From Tropicibacter sp. R16_0 (lineage in GTDB: Bacteria; Pseudomonadota; Alphaproteobacteria; Rhodobacterales; Rhodobacteraceae), in the NCBI RefSeq assembly GCF_017743935.1, contig NZ_JAGHRE010000012.1:56526-120525 (forward strand): a stretch of DNA of 64,000 nt, in the 5' to 3' direction. How positions within the stretch are numbered: the first letter of the stretch is position 1; the number at the start of each line of letters is the position of its first letter. The translations under genes were made by a program, and so were the position numbers. Positions 47,634-55,601 of this stretch are shown in pieces. The notes under the pieces were generated by a model. That model saw nothing but the letters and a program-made list of their open reading frames with translations, had not been told where the DNA came from and did no database searches.

Positions 47634-47659
47634 TCCCCGCCGCTGTTGGGCGGCGGGGA
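47634..47659 (-). terminator. Hairpin between SBP and permease genes
   Basis: Nine-pair stem TCCCCGCCG / CGGCGGGGA (47634-47642 with 47651-47659) in the 184-base gap downstream of the binding-protein gene. No T tract on the minus strand, so probably a partial terminator or stabilising stem that raises binding-protein message over permease message. Confidence 0.55.
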
Positions 47660-47667
47660 AAGATGTC

Positions 47668-48444
47668 TTAGCGAATGTCTGCGCCAATCCATTCATTCGC
47701 AATGGTCAGATAGGTGCCATCATCCATCATGGATTGCAGCGCAGCCTGCATTTCTTCGGCAAGCTTCGGGTTGCCCTCGCGGATGGCAATACCTGCGCCA
47801 AACGGGTCGGTCGTCGGATCGCCGAACATCTCGAATTCTTGACCCTTTTCACCCATCGCAAGGATGGCTGCGATCGAGTCGTTCACGATAGCGTCCACGC
47901 GGCCGTTTTCCAGTTCCAGCAGCAGTTCAGGCAGACCCTTGTATGTGTTGATGTCATAGCCCTTTTCGCGCGCCCAATCCTCGTGGGTTTCGCCTAGGGT
48001 CAGGCCAACTTTCTTGCCTTCCAGATCCTCAAGGCTGGAAATGCCCGAGCCCGGCTTGGTGAAGATGGCGCGCTTGTCCGAGTAGTAGGGACCAACGAAA
48101 TCGACCACTTCGTCACGCTCTGCGGTGATGGTCATCGACCCGACGATGGCGTCATACTTGTTGGCCAGCAGGCCACCAATGATGCCGTCCCATGCGGTGG
48201 TGACAATTTCCACTTCCATGCCCATACGCTTGGCGATCTCGGTGCCAATGGCCGGGTCAAAGCCAACGACTTCATTCTGATCGTTCACGAAGTTGAACGG
48301 AGGGTAGGCGCCGGACATCGCAATGCGGATCACGCCTTTTTCTTTCAGCGTGTCGAGCTCTTCTGCGACAGCGGTGTTCAAGCCAAACACCGCAAGGCCC
48401 GCGGCGGCAATTGCGGATTTCAAGATGGTACGGCGAAAAGTCAT
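47668..48444 (-). CDS. Periplasmic amino-acid-binding protein of ABC transporter
   Basis: 258 residues, family 3 solute-binding protein. A Sec signal peptide (about residues 1-27, RRTILKSAIAAAGLAVFGLN, cleaved near AVAEE) precedes IRIAMSGAYPPFNF and VGFDPAIGTEIAKRMG; the DAIVGSMTITAERDEVVDFV region is the typical hinge strand. It binds a polar amino acid or derivative. It is the first gene of the minus-strand operon and is divergent from a LysR regulator. It does not obviously resemble the ectoine-binding protein EhuB. Confidence 0.93.
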   Translation of the reverse strand: MTFRRTILKSAIAAAGLAVFGLNTAVAEELDTLKEKGVIRIAMSGAYPPFNFVNDQNEVVGFDPAIGTEIAKRMGMEVEIVTTAWDGIIGGLLANKYDAIVGSMTITAERDEVVDFVGPYYSDKRAIFTKPGSGISSLEDLEGKKVGLTLGETHEDWAREKGYDINTYKGLPELLLELENGRVDAIVNDSIAAILAMGEKGQEFEMFGDPTTDPFGAGIAIREGNPKLAEEMQAALQSMMDDGTYLTIANEWIGADIR

Positions 48445-48580
48445 TTATCTCTCCCTGTGAGAATCATGCCGGGGTGTTTCCCGATCAATGCCTGCGAGCG
48501 GACCCGCTTGCAAAAAAACTTGCATGACTCGTCAATATTGCGCAAACAGATATTAGCTACATTCAGTATAGATTTGATCT

Positions 48581-49543
48581 ATGAGCCTTCCGCAGCAACA
48601 ACGCTTTCCCTGGAATCTGGACTGGAACCTTCTGCGCACCTTCATGGTTGTGGTCGAACAGGGGGGCATATCCAAGGCCGCCGACTTTCTGGGTCTCAAG
48701 CAGCCCACCGTTTCAGCAGCCCTCAAACGCCTTGAACAATCGACAGGCAAGCAGCTTGTTATCCGCAAGCCCAACGAGTTCACCATCACGCGACCCGGAC
48801 AGACTCTTTATACCGAATGTGCCAATATCTTTGGCACCATTTCACAGCTTCCCTCGCTGCTGGATGACGACCGTGCCGAACTCAGAGGGCATCTGTCGAT
48901 CGCCATCACGAGCTCGGTGATCTCCGAGCATTTCGATGCGATCCTAAGTAATTTCTCCAAGATGCACCCGCATGTCACCTATTCTTTCTCGGTCCACGAA
49001 AGCGAGGATGTGGAAACGATGGTGAACCAGAACCGGGCCAGTTTCGGAATTTGCCTGCTTTCAAAAATGCCGCGGAACTTGAACTGCGTGGTCTTGTACC
49101 GAGAGTTTTTCGGCCTGTACTGCGGTGCGCGCCACCCTCTGTTTGGCGTAAAGGAAATCAATACAAAAGATCTGGAAGGCGAGCCCTTTGTCGCCTTCCA
49201 GACAGAGGCCGAGGGCGGGCCGCTACATGCCATCTCTCGCCTTCGTGCACGTCTGGGTTTGGCCACCGACTGGCGCGGCGTATCCTCAAGCCTCAATGAG
49301 ATCCGCCGCCTGATCATGGCGAATATCGGCATTGGCGCCCTGCCGCTTCACGTTGCAAAACAGGACGTTCTTGCCGGCAATATCCGGCAGCTGCCGCCCT
49401 ATGATGAGCTGCCCATGGTGAACATCTACCTTGTCACCAACCCGACGCGCCGCCAGTCAGATGCCGAGGCCGAGTTCCTGTCGGTATGTAAGGCCGAACT
49501 GGATGCCATAGATATCGAAGAACGCACCTATGGTCTGGACTGA
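48581..49543 (+). CDS. LysR family transcriptional regulator
   Basis: 320 residues. N-terminal HTH (NLLRTFMVVVEQGGISKAAD, FLGLKQPTVSAALKRLEQST, about residues 16-55) and the two-domain effector-binding part. It is transcribed away from the ABC/aminotransferase operon with a 136-base gap, the standard LysR arrangement, so it is the likely activator and senses an intermediate. It is convergent with the GntR gene. Confidence 0.93.
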   Translation: MSLPQQQRFPWNLDWNLLRTFMVVVEQGGISKAADFLGLKQPTVSAALKRLEQSTGKQLVIRKPNEFTITRPGQTLYTECANIFGTISQLPSLLDDDRAELRGHLSIAITSSVISEHFDAILSNFSKMHPHVTYSFSVHESEDVETMVNQNRASFGICLLSKMPRNLNCVVLYREFFGLYCGARHPLFGVKEINTKDLEGEPFVAFQTEAEGGPLHAISRLRARLGLATDWRGVSSSLNEIRRLIMANIGIGALPLHVAKQDVLAGNIRQLPPYDELPMVNIYLVTNPTRRQSDAEAEFLSVCKAELDAIDIEERTYGLD

Positions 49544-49688
49544 TTTTGAGAAGCCTGAGGTTGCCGCTACATTTGGAGTACCGCAAGATCAGTTCAAGTT
49601 GCCGTCCTGCGTCATCGAAAGTTTGAAAATACGCAGCAATCTGGATCGATAATCGAGTTGTCGTTGGTCAATCCGTATTGCCCGTTCT

Positions 49689-50363
49689 TCACCGCTTCAT
49701 GCGGCTATAGCTCATCGAGATATGGGCCCGCTGTATGAGCGCGGCCGCCTGAAGATCTCCCAGTTCAATCGCGGCGGTCACTTCATCGACCTCGCGCGCG
49801 AAAACGCGGATTTCTTCGTTAAGGTCAATAATTGAGGCAAAAAAGGACTTCAGCCAGATCCGGGCGGTCTGCACGTAAAGTCGCTGGGAAACTTCCTGCA
49901 ACGGCGCGTTGTCGGTCAAGGCAAGTCGCGCGAGGAAAAATTCCATGTTGAGCTGGGCAAAGGCGCGTGGCTCGGGGTTTTGGACCAACGCCTTGGCGCG
50001 GTGCGATAGTTCGGTCAAATGAGCCGAAAGCTGTGCGTCCGGCTGCTTTGGAGATAGCTTGCCCACCATTTCCGCCAGCTCCATGCGCAGTTGATAGGTC
50101 TGTGCAAGTTCATCGATGTTTACATCGGTTACGAATGTTCCGACGCCTTGGACCGACTTGACCAGACCTTCATCTTCCAGGCGGGCCAAAACACGTCTGA
50201 GCGGCGTGCGTGACACGCCAAACTCTTCCGCCAATTCCGTTTCCGAAAGCCGAGTGCCGGGTGCGTAATCCAGCAAACAGATGCGATTGCGCAGTTCTTG
50301 GTGCAGGATCACAAAGCGATCGCGGGCTTTGAAGTCGTTGTTTTCCAAAATGGCTGAGGTCAC
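49689..50363 (-). CDS. GntR family regulator, FCD (FadR-like) type
   Basis: 224 residues. N-terminal winged helix (LSETELAEEFGVSRTPLRRV, then LARLEDEGLVKSVQGVGTFV, about 39-78) followed by an all-helical FCD effector domain. It is not the EnuR/MocR type (no aminotransferase domain). It lies 68 bases downstream-adjacent of the deacetylase gene on the same strand as deacetylase/doeA; operators of GntR type (TTGTACACAA) lie in the ectoine-degradation promoter region, so I infer it controls that block. Confidence 0.88.
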   Translation of the reverse strand: MTSAILENNDFKARDRFVILHQELRNRICLLDYAPGTRLSETELAEEFGVSRTPLRRVLARLEDEGLVKSVQGVGTFVTDVNIDELAQTYQLRMELAEMVGKLSPKQPDAQLSAHLTELSHRAKALVQNPEPRAFAQLNMEFFLARLALTDNAPLQEVSQRLYVQTARIWLKSFFASIIDLNEEIRVFAREVDEVTAAIELGDLQAAALIQRAHISMSYSRMKR

Positions 50364-50431
50364 GGTAGTTGAGGCTCCTATGGGCGGCTAAATTATGCTC
50401 TCAAGAAGCTTAGGAGAACCCGAGGGCCGCA

Positions 50432-51589
50432 TTAGATCAGCTTGGCCGAAAGGAGGGTGAGCATGTCCAGGCATTGCTCCATCTGATCGACCGAGACAAA
50501 TTCATCCGGTTTGTGCGCCTGATCAATGGACCCGGGGCCGCAGACGACTACAGACATGCCAAGCCCCTGAAAGATACCAGCTTCGGTGCCAAAAGGCACT
50601 ACATCAGCGCCATTGGCGCCGGTCAGCTCCATCACCAGATCGCGTGCTTCATTCTCCGTCATAGGCTCAAGCCCATCGACCTCGCCGATCACCTCGGTCT
50701 CGATCCCGGCTTTCGGATGTACGGCTTGCATCGCAGGGATGAGCGTGTGCGCACAAAACTGGTGCAATTCTTCTTTCACATAATCGGCATCAGATTTCTG
50801 GACTGGTCGCATTTCCCATTCCACACGGGCTTTGCCGGGAATCACGTTGTGGGCAACGCCGCCCACCAATGCGCCGGTGTTGATGGTGGTCCAGGGCGGT
50901 TCAAACCGGCTGCCCTCTGGCGCGCGGCTGCGCAAATCAGTTTTCAACTCTAGAAGCTTCGAGACATAGCGCACGGCATATTCCACAGCGTTCACGCCCC
51001 GGTCGGGACCGGAACCATGCCCTTCGAGGCCAGTGAAATGAGTGGTGTATTCATAGCAGCCCTTGTGGCCCTCGATGATCCGCATTGAAGTCGGCTCGCC
51101 AATGATGGCCACCGCAGGTTTGATGCCCTTTTCACGCAAGGTGTTTGCGAGCGCGCGGGCACCGAAACAGCCGATTTCCTCATCATAGGTGAAGGCAAAG
51201 TGAACCGGGCGCTGCAAGTCCAGCTCCGCATAGCGGGGGGCCATGGCAACGGCGGCGGCAATGAAGCCCTTCATGTCACAGGTGCCACGCCCAAACCATT
51301 TGCCGTCCTGCTCTGTCATCGAAAATGGATCAGAGGCCCAATCCTGATCGGTCACGGGCACAACATCCGAATGCCCCGACAACACGATGCCGCCGTCGCG
51401 TTTTGGGCCAAGGGTGGCGAACAGGTTCGCTTTGGTGCCGGTCTCATCATGCCAGATTTCGACCTCGGCCCCGCAGTCGGCCAGGCGCTTAGCCAAATGC
51501 TGGATCATGTCCAGATTGCTGTCCGAAGACACGCTGGGGAAGCCGATGAGCTCCTCCAGCAGGGTCTTTGTGTCTGCAAGTGCGTTCAC
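50432..51589 (-). CDS. M20 family ArgE-type deacetylase, candidate N-acetyl-diaminobutyrate deacetylase
   Basis: 385 residues, acetylornithine-deacetylase type M20: LSGHSDVVPVTDQDW (about 73-87), FGRGTCDMKGFIA (about 99-111) and the catalytic Glu pair TYDEEIGCFGA (about 133-143). Start is GTG 51589, with AAGGACTGATC upstream; it is preferred because the N-terminus then matches ArgE. It is adjacent (2-base gap) to the ectoine hydrolase, in the slot where the ectoine deacetylase DoeB usually lies. Described DoeB/EutE proteins belong to another (AstE/AspA-like) family, so this could be a functional replacement, or a real ArgE paralogue. Confidence 0.85.
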   Translation of the reverse strand: MNALADTKTLLEELIGFPSVSSDSNLDMIQHLAKRLADCGAEVEIWHDETGTKANLFATLGPKRDGGIVLSGHSDVVPVTDQDWASDPFSMTEQDGKWFGRGTCDMKGFIAAAVAMAPRYAELDLQRPVHFAFTYDEEIGCFGARALANTLREKGIKPAVAIIGEPTSMRIIEGHKGCYEYTTHFTGLEGHGSGPDRGVNAVEYAVRYVSKLLELKTDLRSRAPEGSRFEPPWTTINTGALVGGVAHNVIPGKARVEWEMRPVQKSDADYVKEELHQFCAHTLIPAMQAVHPKAGIETEVIGEVDGLEPMTENEARDLVMELTGANGADVVPFGTEAGIFQGLGMSVVVCGPGSIDQAHKPDEFVSVDQMEQCLDMLTLLSAKLI

Positions 51590-51591
51590 GA

Positions 51592-52776
51592 TCAGTCCTT
51601 CACAAAGAGTTTCCGGTCCATATTGCACAATGCCTCGGCCGGTCCGTTTTCAGTGATCAGGATGGTTTCGGTTGTTTCCAGCCCCCAGCTCTCCATCCAA
51701 AGCGCGGGCATGAAGTGGAACACCATGCCAGGTTGCAGAACAGTCTCGTCCTCGGTGCGGATTGAGGCGGTGCGCTCGCCCCAGTCCGGCGGATAGCTGA
51801 GCCCGATCGGGTATCCCATGCGGCCTTCGCGCGAGAGGCCATGTTTTGCCAGCACATCAAGAAAGGCGTTGGCGATGTCGCAGGTCCGGTTGCCTGCGCG
51901 CGCAGCCTCAAGTCCGGCGGCGATGCCTTCGATTTGAGCTTGTTCCGCAGCCCGCATTTCGGGCGGTGGCGTACCAAGATAGACAGTCCGACAAAGCGGC
52001 GCGTGATAGCGCCGGTAACAGCCCGACAGCTCAAAGAAAGTCGCTTCACCCGCGCCCATGGGGGCGCCGTTCCATGTCAGGTGGGCGGCTGTTGCGTCCA
52101 GCCCCGATGGCGTCAGCGGAACGATCGCCGGATAGTCGCCCCAATCGTCATCGACGCCCGTGATCCCGGCATGGAAGATATCCGCCACCAGATCGTTCTT
52201 GCGCACACCCGGCGCGGCGCGGTCGATAGCCGTCTGGATGACCTTTTCAGAAATACGCGCGGCCTTGCGGATAAAGGTGATTTCCTCGACTGATTTGACC
52301 AGCCGCTGCCAGTTCACCAAGGCAGTCGCGTCTTGGATGGCGGCGTTTGGCAGCTCTGCGACCAGCACTGCATGGGCCTTGGCCGAGTAGTAATAGTTCT
52401 CCATCTCAACACCGATGCGGGCGGTGTCCAAGCCCAGTCTGCGGATATGTCCGGCCAGATCCTGCATCGGGTGGCGTACGGTAGATTGCACATAATTGTC
52501 CGCGTAGCCGTGGATATTGTCGTCAGACATCCAACACGTCCGCCGTCCGCCAAGTGCATCCATATAGCGGCCCCACCAGATGGGCTCGCCCTCAAGGCCC
52601 AGAAGGACGCCCTGATGAACATAGAAGGACCAACCGTCATAGCCGGTCAGCCACGCCTGATTCGACGGGTCGGTGACAAACAGCAGGTCCAGCCCTGCTT
52701 GTTCCATCGCCTGACGGGTCTTGGCAATTCGGCGATCATATTCGACCTGACTGAACGGAGCATGTTCGATGGGCAT
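51592..52776 (-). CDS. doeA: Ectoine hydrolase DoeA (M24 family)
   Basis: 394 residues, M24 aminopeptidase-like fold with creatinase-type N-terminal domain. FVTDPSNQAWLTGYDGWSFY (about 32-51) and WWGRYMDALGGRR are characteristic of ectoine hydrolases (EutD/DoeA). It opens the ectoine ring to N-alpha-acetyl-diaminobutyrate. Start at 52776 with GAGGTCGCA before it; an upstream 68-residue extension is rejected. It is divergent from the eutB-eutC-doeX group and read with the M20 deacetylase. Confidence 0.93.
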   Translation of the reverse strand: MPIEHAPFSQVEYDRRIAKTRQAMEQAGLDLLFVTDPSNQAWLTGYDGWSFYVHQGVLLGLEGEPIWWGRYMDALGGRRTCWMSDDNIHGYADNYVQSTVRHPMQDLAGHIRRLGLDTARIGVEMENYYYSAKAHAVLVAELPNAAIQDATALVNWQRLVKSVEEITFIRKAARISEKVIQTAIDRAAPGVRKNDLVADIFHAGITGVDDDWGDYPAIVPLTPSGLDATAAHLTWNGAPMGAGEATFFELSGCYRRYHAPLCRTVYLGTPPPEMRAAEQAQIEGIAAGLEAARAGNRTCDIANAFLDVLAKHGLSREGRMGYPIGLSYPPDWGERTASIRTEDETVLQPGMVFHFMPALWMESWGLETTETILITENGPAEALCNMDRKLFVKD

Positions 52777-52804
52777 TGCGACCTCATAGGTAAGATGTAG
52801 AAGG

Positions 52805-52954
52805 TTGTGTACAATTTGGATGGATCCGCCGTTGGGGCGGCACTCTCTTGCCCAAGCTAACTGCAAGTAAAGGTGGGGTAGTTGTAAAAAAACGGCGCTT
52901 GAAGGTCGTATTTTCACATTGATCAAGACGAGATTTCTATAGTGTTGTACACAA
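52805..52954. promoter_or_regulatory. Two inverted TTGTACACAA sites in the doeA-eutB divergent promoter
   Basis: TTGTGTACAA at 52805-52814 and its reverse complement TTGTACACAA at 52945-52954, 140 bases apart, each close to the GntR-type palindrome TTGTATACAA. No other sequence in the gap resembles them. Probable operator pair for a GntR regulator, which could loop the DNA. Confidence 0.6.
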
Positions 52955-53033
52955 CTGGCGGTGATCCATATGAGTTGCATTGGCTCCGGCTGTTGCTTGT
53001 TAGCTCGACAAACGTGGAAGACGACAACCTTTG

Positions 53034-54050
53034 ATGGCTGAAATGACCCTGGAACTTCATCATATCCTCGATGCGCGAAATCGCATTCGCGGCGTGGCGG
53101 ACAACACGCCCCTAATCCCGTCTCCGTTCATGTCGAAGGTGGCGGGCCATGACTTCTTGATGAAGATGGAGAACATGCAGCCTGTCGGGGCGTTCAAGCT
53201 ACGCGGTGCGATGTCGGCGGTGATGGCATTGCCGGACGATGTGCAGGGTGTGACTTGTTGCTCGACAGGCAATCATGGGCGTGGCGTGACTTTTGCTGCC
53301 AACCGGCGCGGGATGAAGGCGGTGATCTGCATGTCCGAGCTGGTTCCGCAGGCCAAGGTGGATGGGATCAGAGCCCTTGGTGCGGATGTGCGTATCATTG
53401 GCACCACCCAGGACGAAGCAATGTACGAAAGTCAGCGGCTGTGTGAGATTGAAGGCTTGGTAGAAATCTCTCCGTTCGACGATCCGCATGTGATTGCAGG
53501 TCAGGGTACCATAGGGTTCGAGATGCTGGAGACACGACCTGATTTGAATATGCTCCTGGTGCCGCTTTCGGGCGGAGGCCTGGCGGCCGGTATTGCCACT
53601 GCGGCCAAAGCAATCAATCCAGACATCAAGGTGATCGGCATCACTATGGATCGCGGTGCGGCGATGTATGAATCGATCCACGCGGGCAAGCCGGTCGAAG
53701 TTCCGGAATACGCCTCGCTGGCGGATTCTCTGGGCGGCGGCATCGGGTTGGAGAACCGCCTGAGCTATCCGATCTGCCGCGATCTGCTGGACGACACCAT
53801 CCTGGTGACAGAAGAGGAAATTCTCCACGCCATGCAGGTGATGTTTTACGAGGATCGCATCGTGGCCGAGGGCGCCTCGGTCGTGGGTCAGGCCGCGATG
53901 CTGGCAGGAAAATTGCCCAAGCCAGACGGCCCCGTTGGCACGGTGATTACAGGGCGCAATCTGGACATGCCAACATTTGCAAAACTCATGACCGGACAGG
54001 ACGTGATGATCGGAGACCTTGAAGTGAAAGGTAAAACCTATGGCGCATGA
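53034..54050 (+). CDS. eutB: EutB, threonine dehydratase-like PLP enzyme
   Basis: 338 residues. PLP fold II: PVGAFKLRGAMSAV (about 43-56) with the Schiff-base Lys, and the glycine loop VPLSGGGLAAGI at about 178-189. In the ectoine clusters of roseobacters EutB pairs with EutC, where the set EutABC is thought to convert 5-hydroxyectoine to ectoine. The ATG at 53034 is preferred over a TTG one codon earlier. The stop overlaps eutC by 11 bases. Confidence 0.88.
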   Translation: MAEMTLELHHILDARNRIRGVADNTPLIPSPFMSKVAGHDFLMKMENMQPVGAFKLRGAMSAVMALPDDVQGVTCCSTGNHGRGVTFAANRRGMKAVICMSELVPQAKVDGIRALGADVRIIGTTQDEAMYESQRLCEIEGLVEISPFDDPHVIAGQGTIGFEMLETRPDLNMLLVPLSGGGLAAGIATAAKAINPDIKVIGITMDRGAAMYESIHAGKPVEVPEYASLADSLGGGIGLENRLSYPICRDLLDDTILVTEEEILHAMQVMFYEDRIVAEGASVVGQAAMLAGKLPKPDGPVGTVITGRNLDMPTFAKLMTGQDVMIGDLEVKGKTYGA

Positions 54051-55026
54051 TATTCAAATCGTCACCGAAGCCGAGTTGAGGGAGGCCGTGAAGCTCGACC
54101 TCACTGCTGTGGATGTGGTGGAGCAAGCCTTCGTCGCCCTGGCCTCCGGCAAAGTGGTGATGCCCCCAATCCTGTCGATGGACCTGCATGAGGCCAACGG
54201 CGAGGTGGACGTGAAAACCGCCTATATTCCGGGCTTTGACGGATTTGCGATAAAGGTCAGCCCCGGCTTTTTTGACAATCCGAAACTGGGCCTGCCCAGC
54301 TTGAATGGACTGATGATCCTGTTCTCGGCCAAGACCGGATTGGTCGAGAGCCTGTTTCTGGACAACGGCTATCTGACCGATGTGCGCACGGCCGCAGCCG
54401 GTGCCGTAGCCGCACGTCATCTGGCGCCAAACACGGTCGAGACCGCTGGTGTGATTGGCACGGGGGTTCAGGCCCGCCTGCAAATGATCGCCGCCCATCT
54501 GGTGCGCCCATTCAAACGGGTTCTGGTGCATGGCCGTGATCCTGAGAAAGCCGCCGCCTGCGCCGCCGATCTGGCCAAGGCCTTGGGGATCGAAGCCGAG
54601 GTGACGACCGATCCGGCAGAGCTGGTTGCTCGGTCGCAATTGGTCGTCACCACCACCCCCGCGCGCGAACCTGTGCTGCAAGCCGAGTGGCTGCATCCGG
54701 GGTTGCACATCACGGCCATGGGTTCGGACCAGGCGGGCAAGAACGAAATTGATCCCGCCGCCCTGGTCACGGCAGATGCGTATATCTGCGACAGCGTCAA
54801 ACAGTGCGAGGTGTCCGGGGAACTGGAAGCGGCCATGGCTGCCGGGCTTTGGAATAAAGACACACCAGCCGAACTGGGTGAAGTGATCACCGGGGCAAGA
54901 CCCGGTCGCATATCACCTGACGCGATCACGATCTGCGACCTGACCGGCACGGGCGCCCAAGACACCGCCATCGCCACTCATGTCCGCAAACATTTTGGTA
55001 ACGCCGGAACTGTCATTCAGGCCTGA
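54040..55026 (+). CDS. eutC: EutC, ornithine cyclodeaminase-like protein
   Basis: 328 residues. Ocd/mu-crystallin family: the Rossmann loop GVIGTGVQARLQMIA (about 137-151), the LFLDNGYLTDVRTAAAGAVAA stretch (shown in parts: LDNGYLTDVRTAAAGAV) and MGSDQAGKNE near 227. It differs from the true Ocd at 21704 in both ends, so the two are not interchangeable. Co-translated with eutB and followed after 4 bases by doeX. Function in hydroxyectoine use is inferred from known clusters. Confidence 0.88.
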   Translation: MAHDIQIVTEAELREAVKLDLTAVDVVEQAFVALASGKVVMPPILSMDLHEANGEVDVKTAYIPGFDGFAIKVSPGFFDNPKLGLPSLNGLMILFSAKTGLVESLFLDNGYLTDVRTAAAGAVAARHLAPNTVETAGVIGTGVQARLQMIAAHLVRPFKRVLVHGRDPEKAAACAADLAKALGIEAEVTTDPAELVARSQLVVTTTPAREPVLQAEWLHPGLHITAMGSDQAGKNEIDPAALVTADAYICDSVKQCEVSGELEAAMAAGLWNKDTPAELGEVITGARPGRISPDAITICDLTGTGAQDTAIATHVRKHFGNAGTVIQA

Positions 55027-55030
55027 CGGG

Positions 55031-55519
55031 ATGATGTTGGACAAGCGCGATATCCAGATCCTGTCTGTTCTCACGCAAGAGGGGCGGATCACCAAGGCGG
55101 CGCTGGCCGAAAGGATCGGGTTGTCCCCCACACCATGCTGGGAGCGCCTGAAAAAACTGGAAAAAGCGGGCCTGATCGACGGCTACGGTGCCCGCATTAA
55201 CCTAAAGAAACTCGCGCCACATGTGACGGTCTTTGTTGCGGCTGAAATCGCCGATCACACGGCGGCCAGTTTCCGCGCCTTCGAGGCGGCGATGGGCCGG
55301 TATGATGAGGTCGTGGCTTGCTGGGCGCTTGGCGGCGGCTTCGACTATCTGTTGCAGATCGTGACCCGCGACATCGACGCCTATCAGCGGCTGATCGACG
55401 AAATGCTCGACGCTCGCATAGGCCTGTCCCGCTATTTCACCTACATTGTGACCAAGCCGGTAAAGGGGCAGGCGGGACTGCCATTCGATGTACTTCTGGG
55501 AGAACAGAGTGGCAGTTGA
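55031..55519 (+). CDS. doeX: DoeX, Lrp/AsnC family regulator of ectoine degradation
   Basis: 162 residues. HTH (LAERIGLSPTPCWERLKKLE, about 23-42) plus RAM domain with WALGGGFDYLLQIV. The position between eutC and the SSADH gene matches asnC/doeX in described ectoine catabolic operons, where the protein responds to pathway intermediates such as diaminobutyrate derivatives. The ATG at 55031 (another at 55034) follows eutC by 4 bases; the upstream extension overlaps eutC. Confidence 0.9.
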   Translation: MMLDKRDIQILSVLTQEGRITKAALAERIGLSPTPCWERLKKLEKAGLIDGYGARINLKKLAPHVTVFVAAEIADHTAASFRAFEAAMGRYDEVVACWALGGGFDYLLQIVTRDIDAYQRLIDEMLDARIGLSRYFTYIVTKPVKGQAGLPFDVLLGEQSGS

Positions 55520-55601
55520 ATCATCTGCTGTCGCTTTGAACTTAAGTCACATCTTCTGCCAACGACGCCTAGTTTCCTCTGTAACAAGAGGAGGATACAC
55601 G

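Noticed and set aside
45375..48444. ABC transporter as the ectoine importer EhuABCD
   Set aside because: It belongs to the same broad polar-amino-acid class, but the binding protein has the generic amino-acid-binder pattern and the operon continues with aminotransferase and CoA-transferase genes and not with eut genes. It remains possible and would need a binding test.
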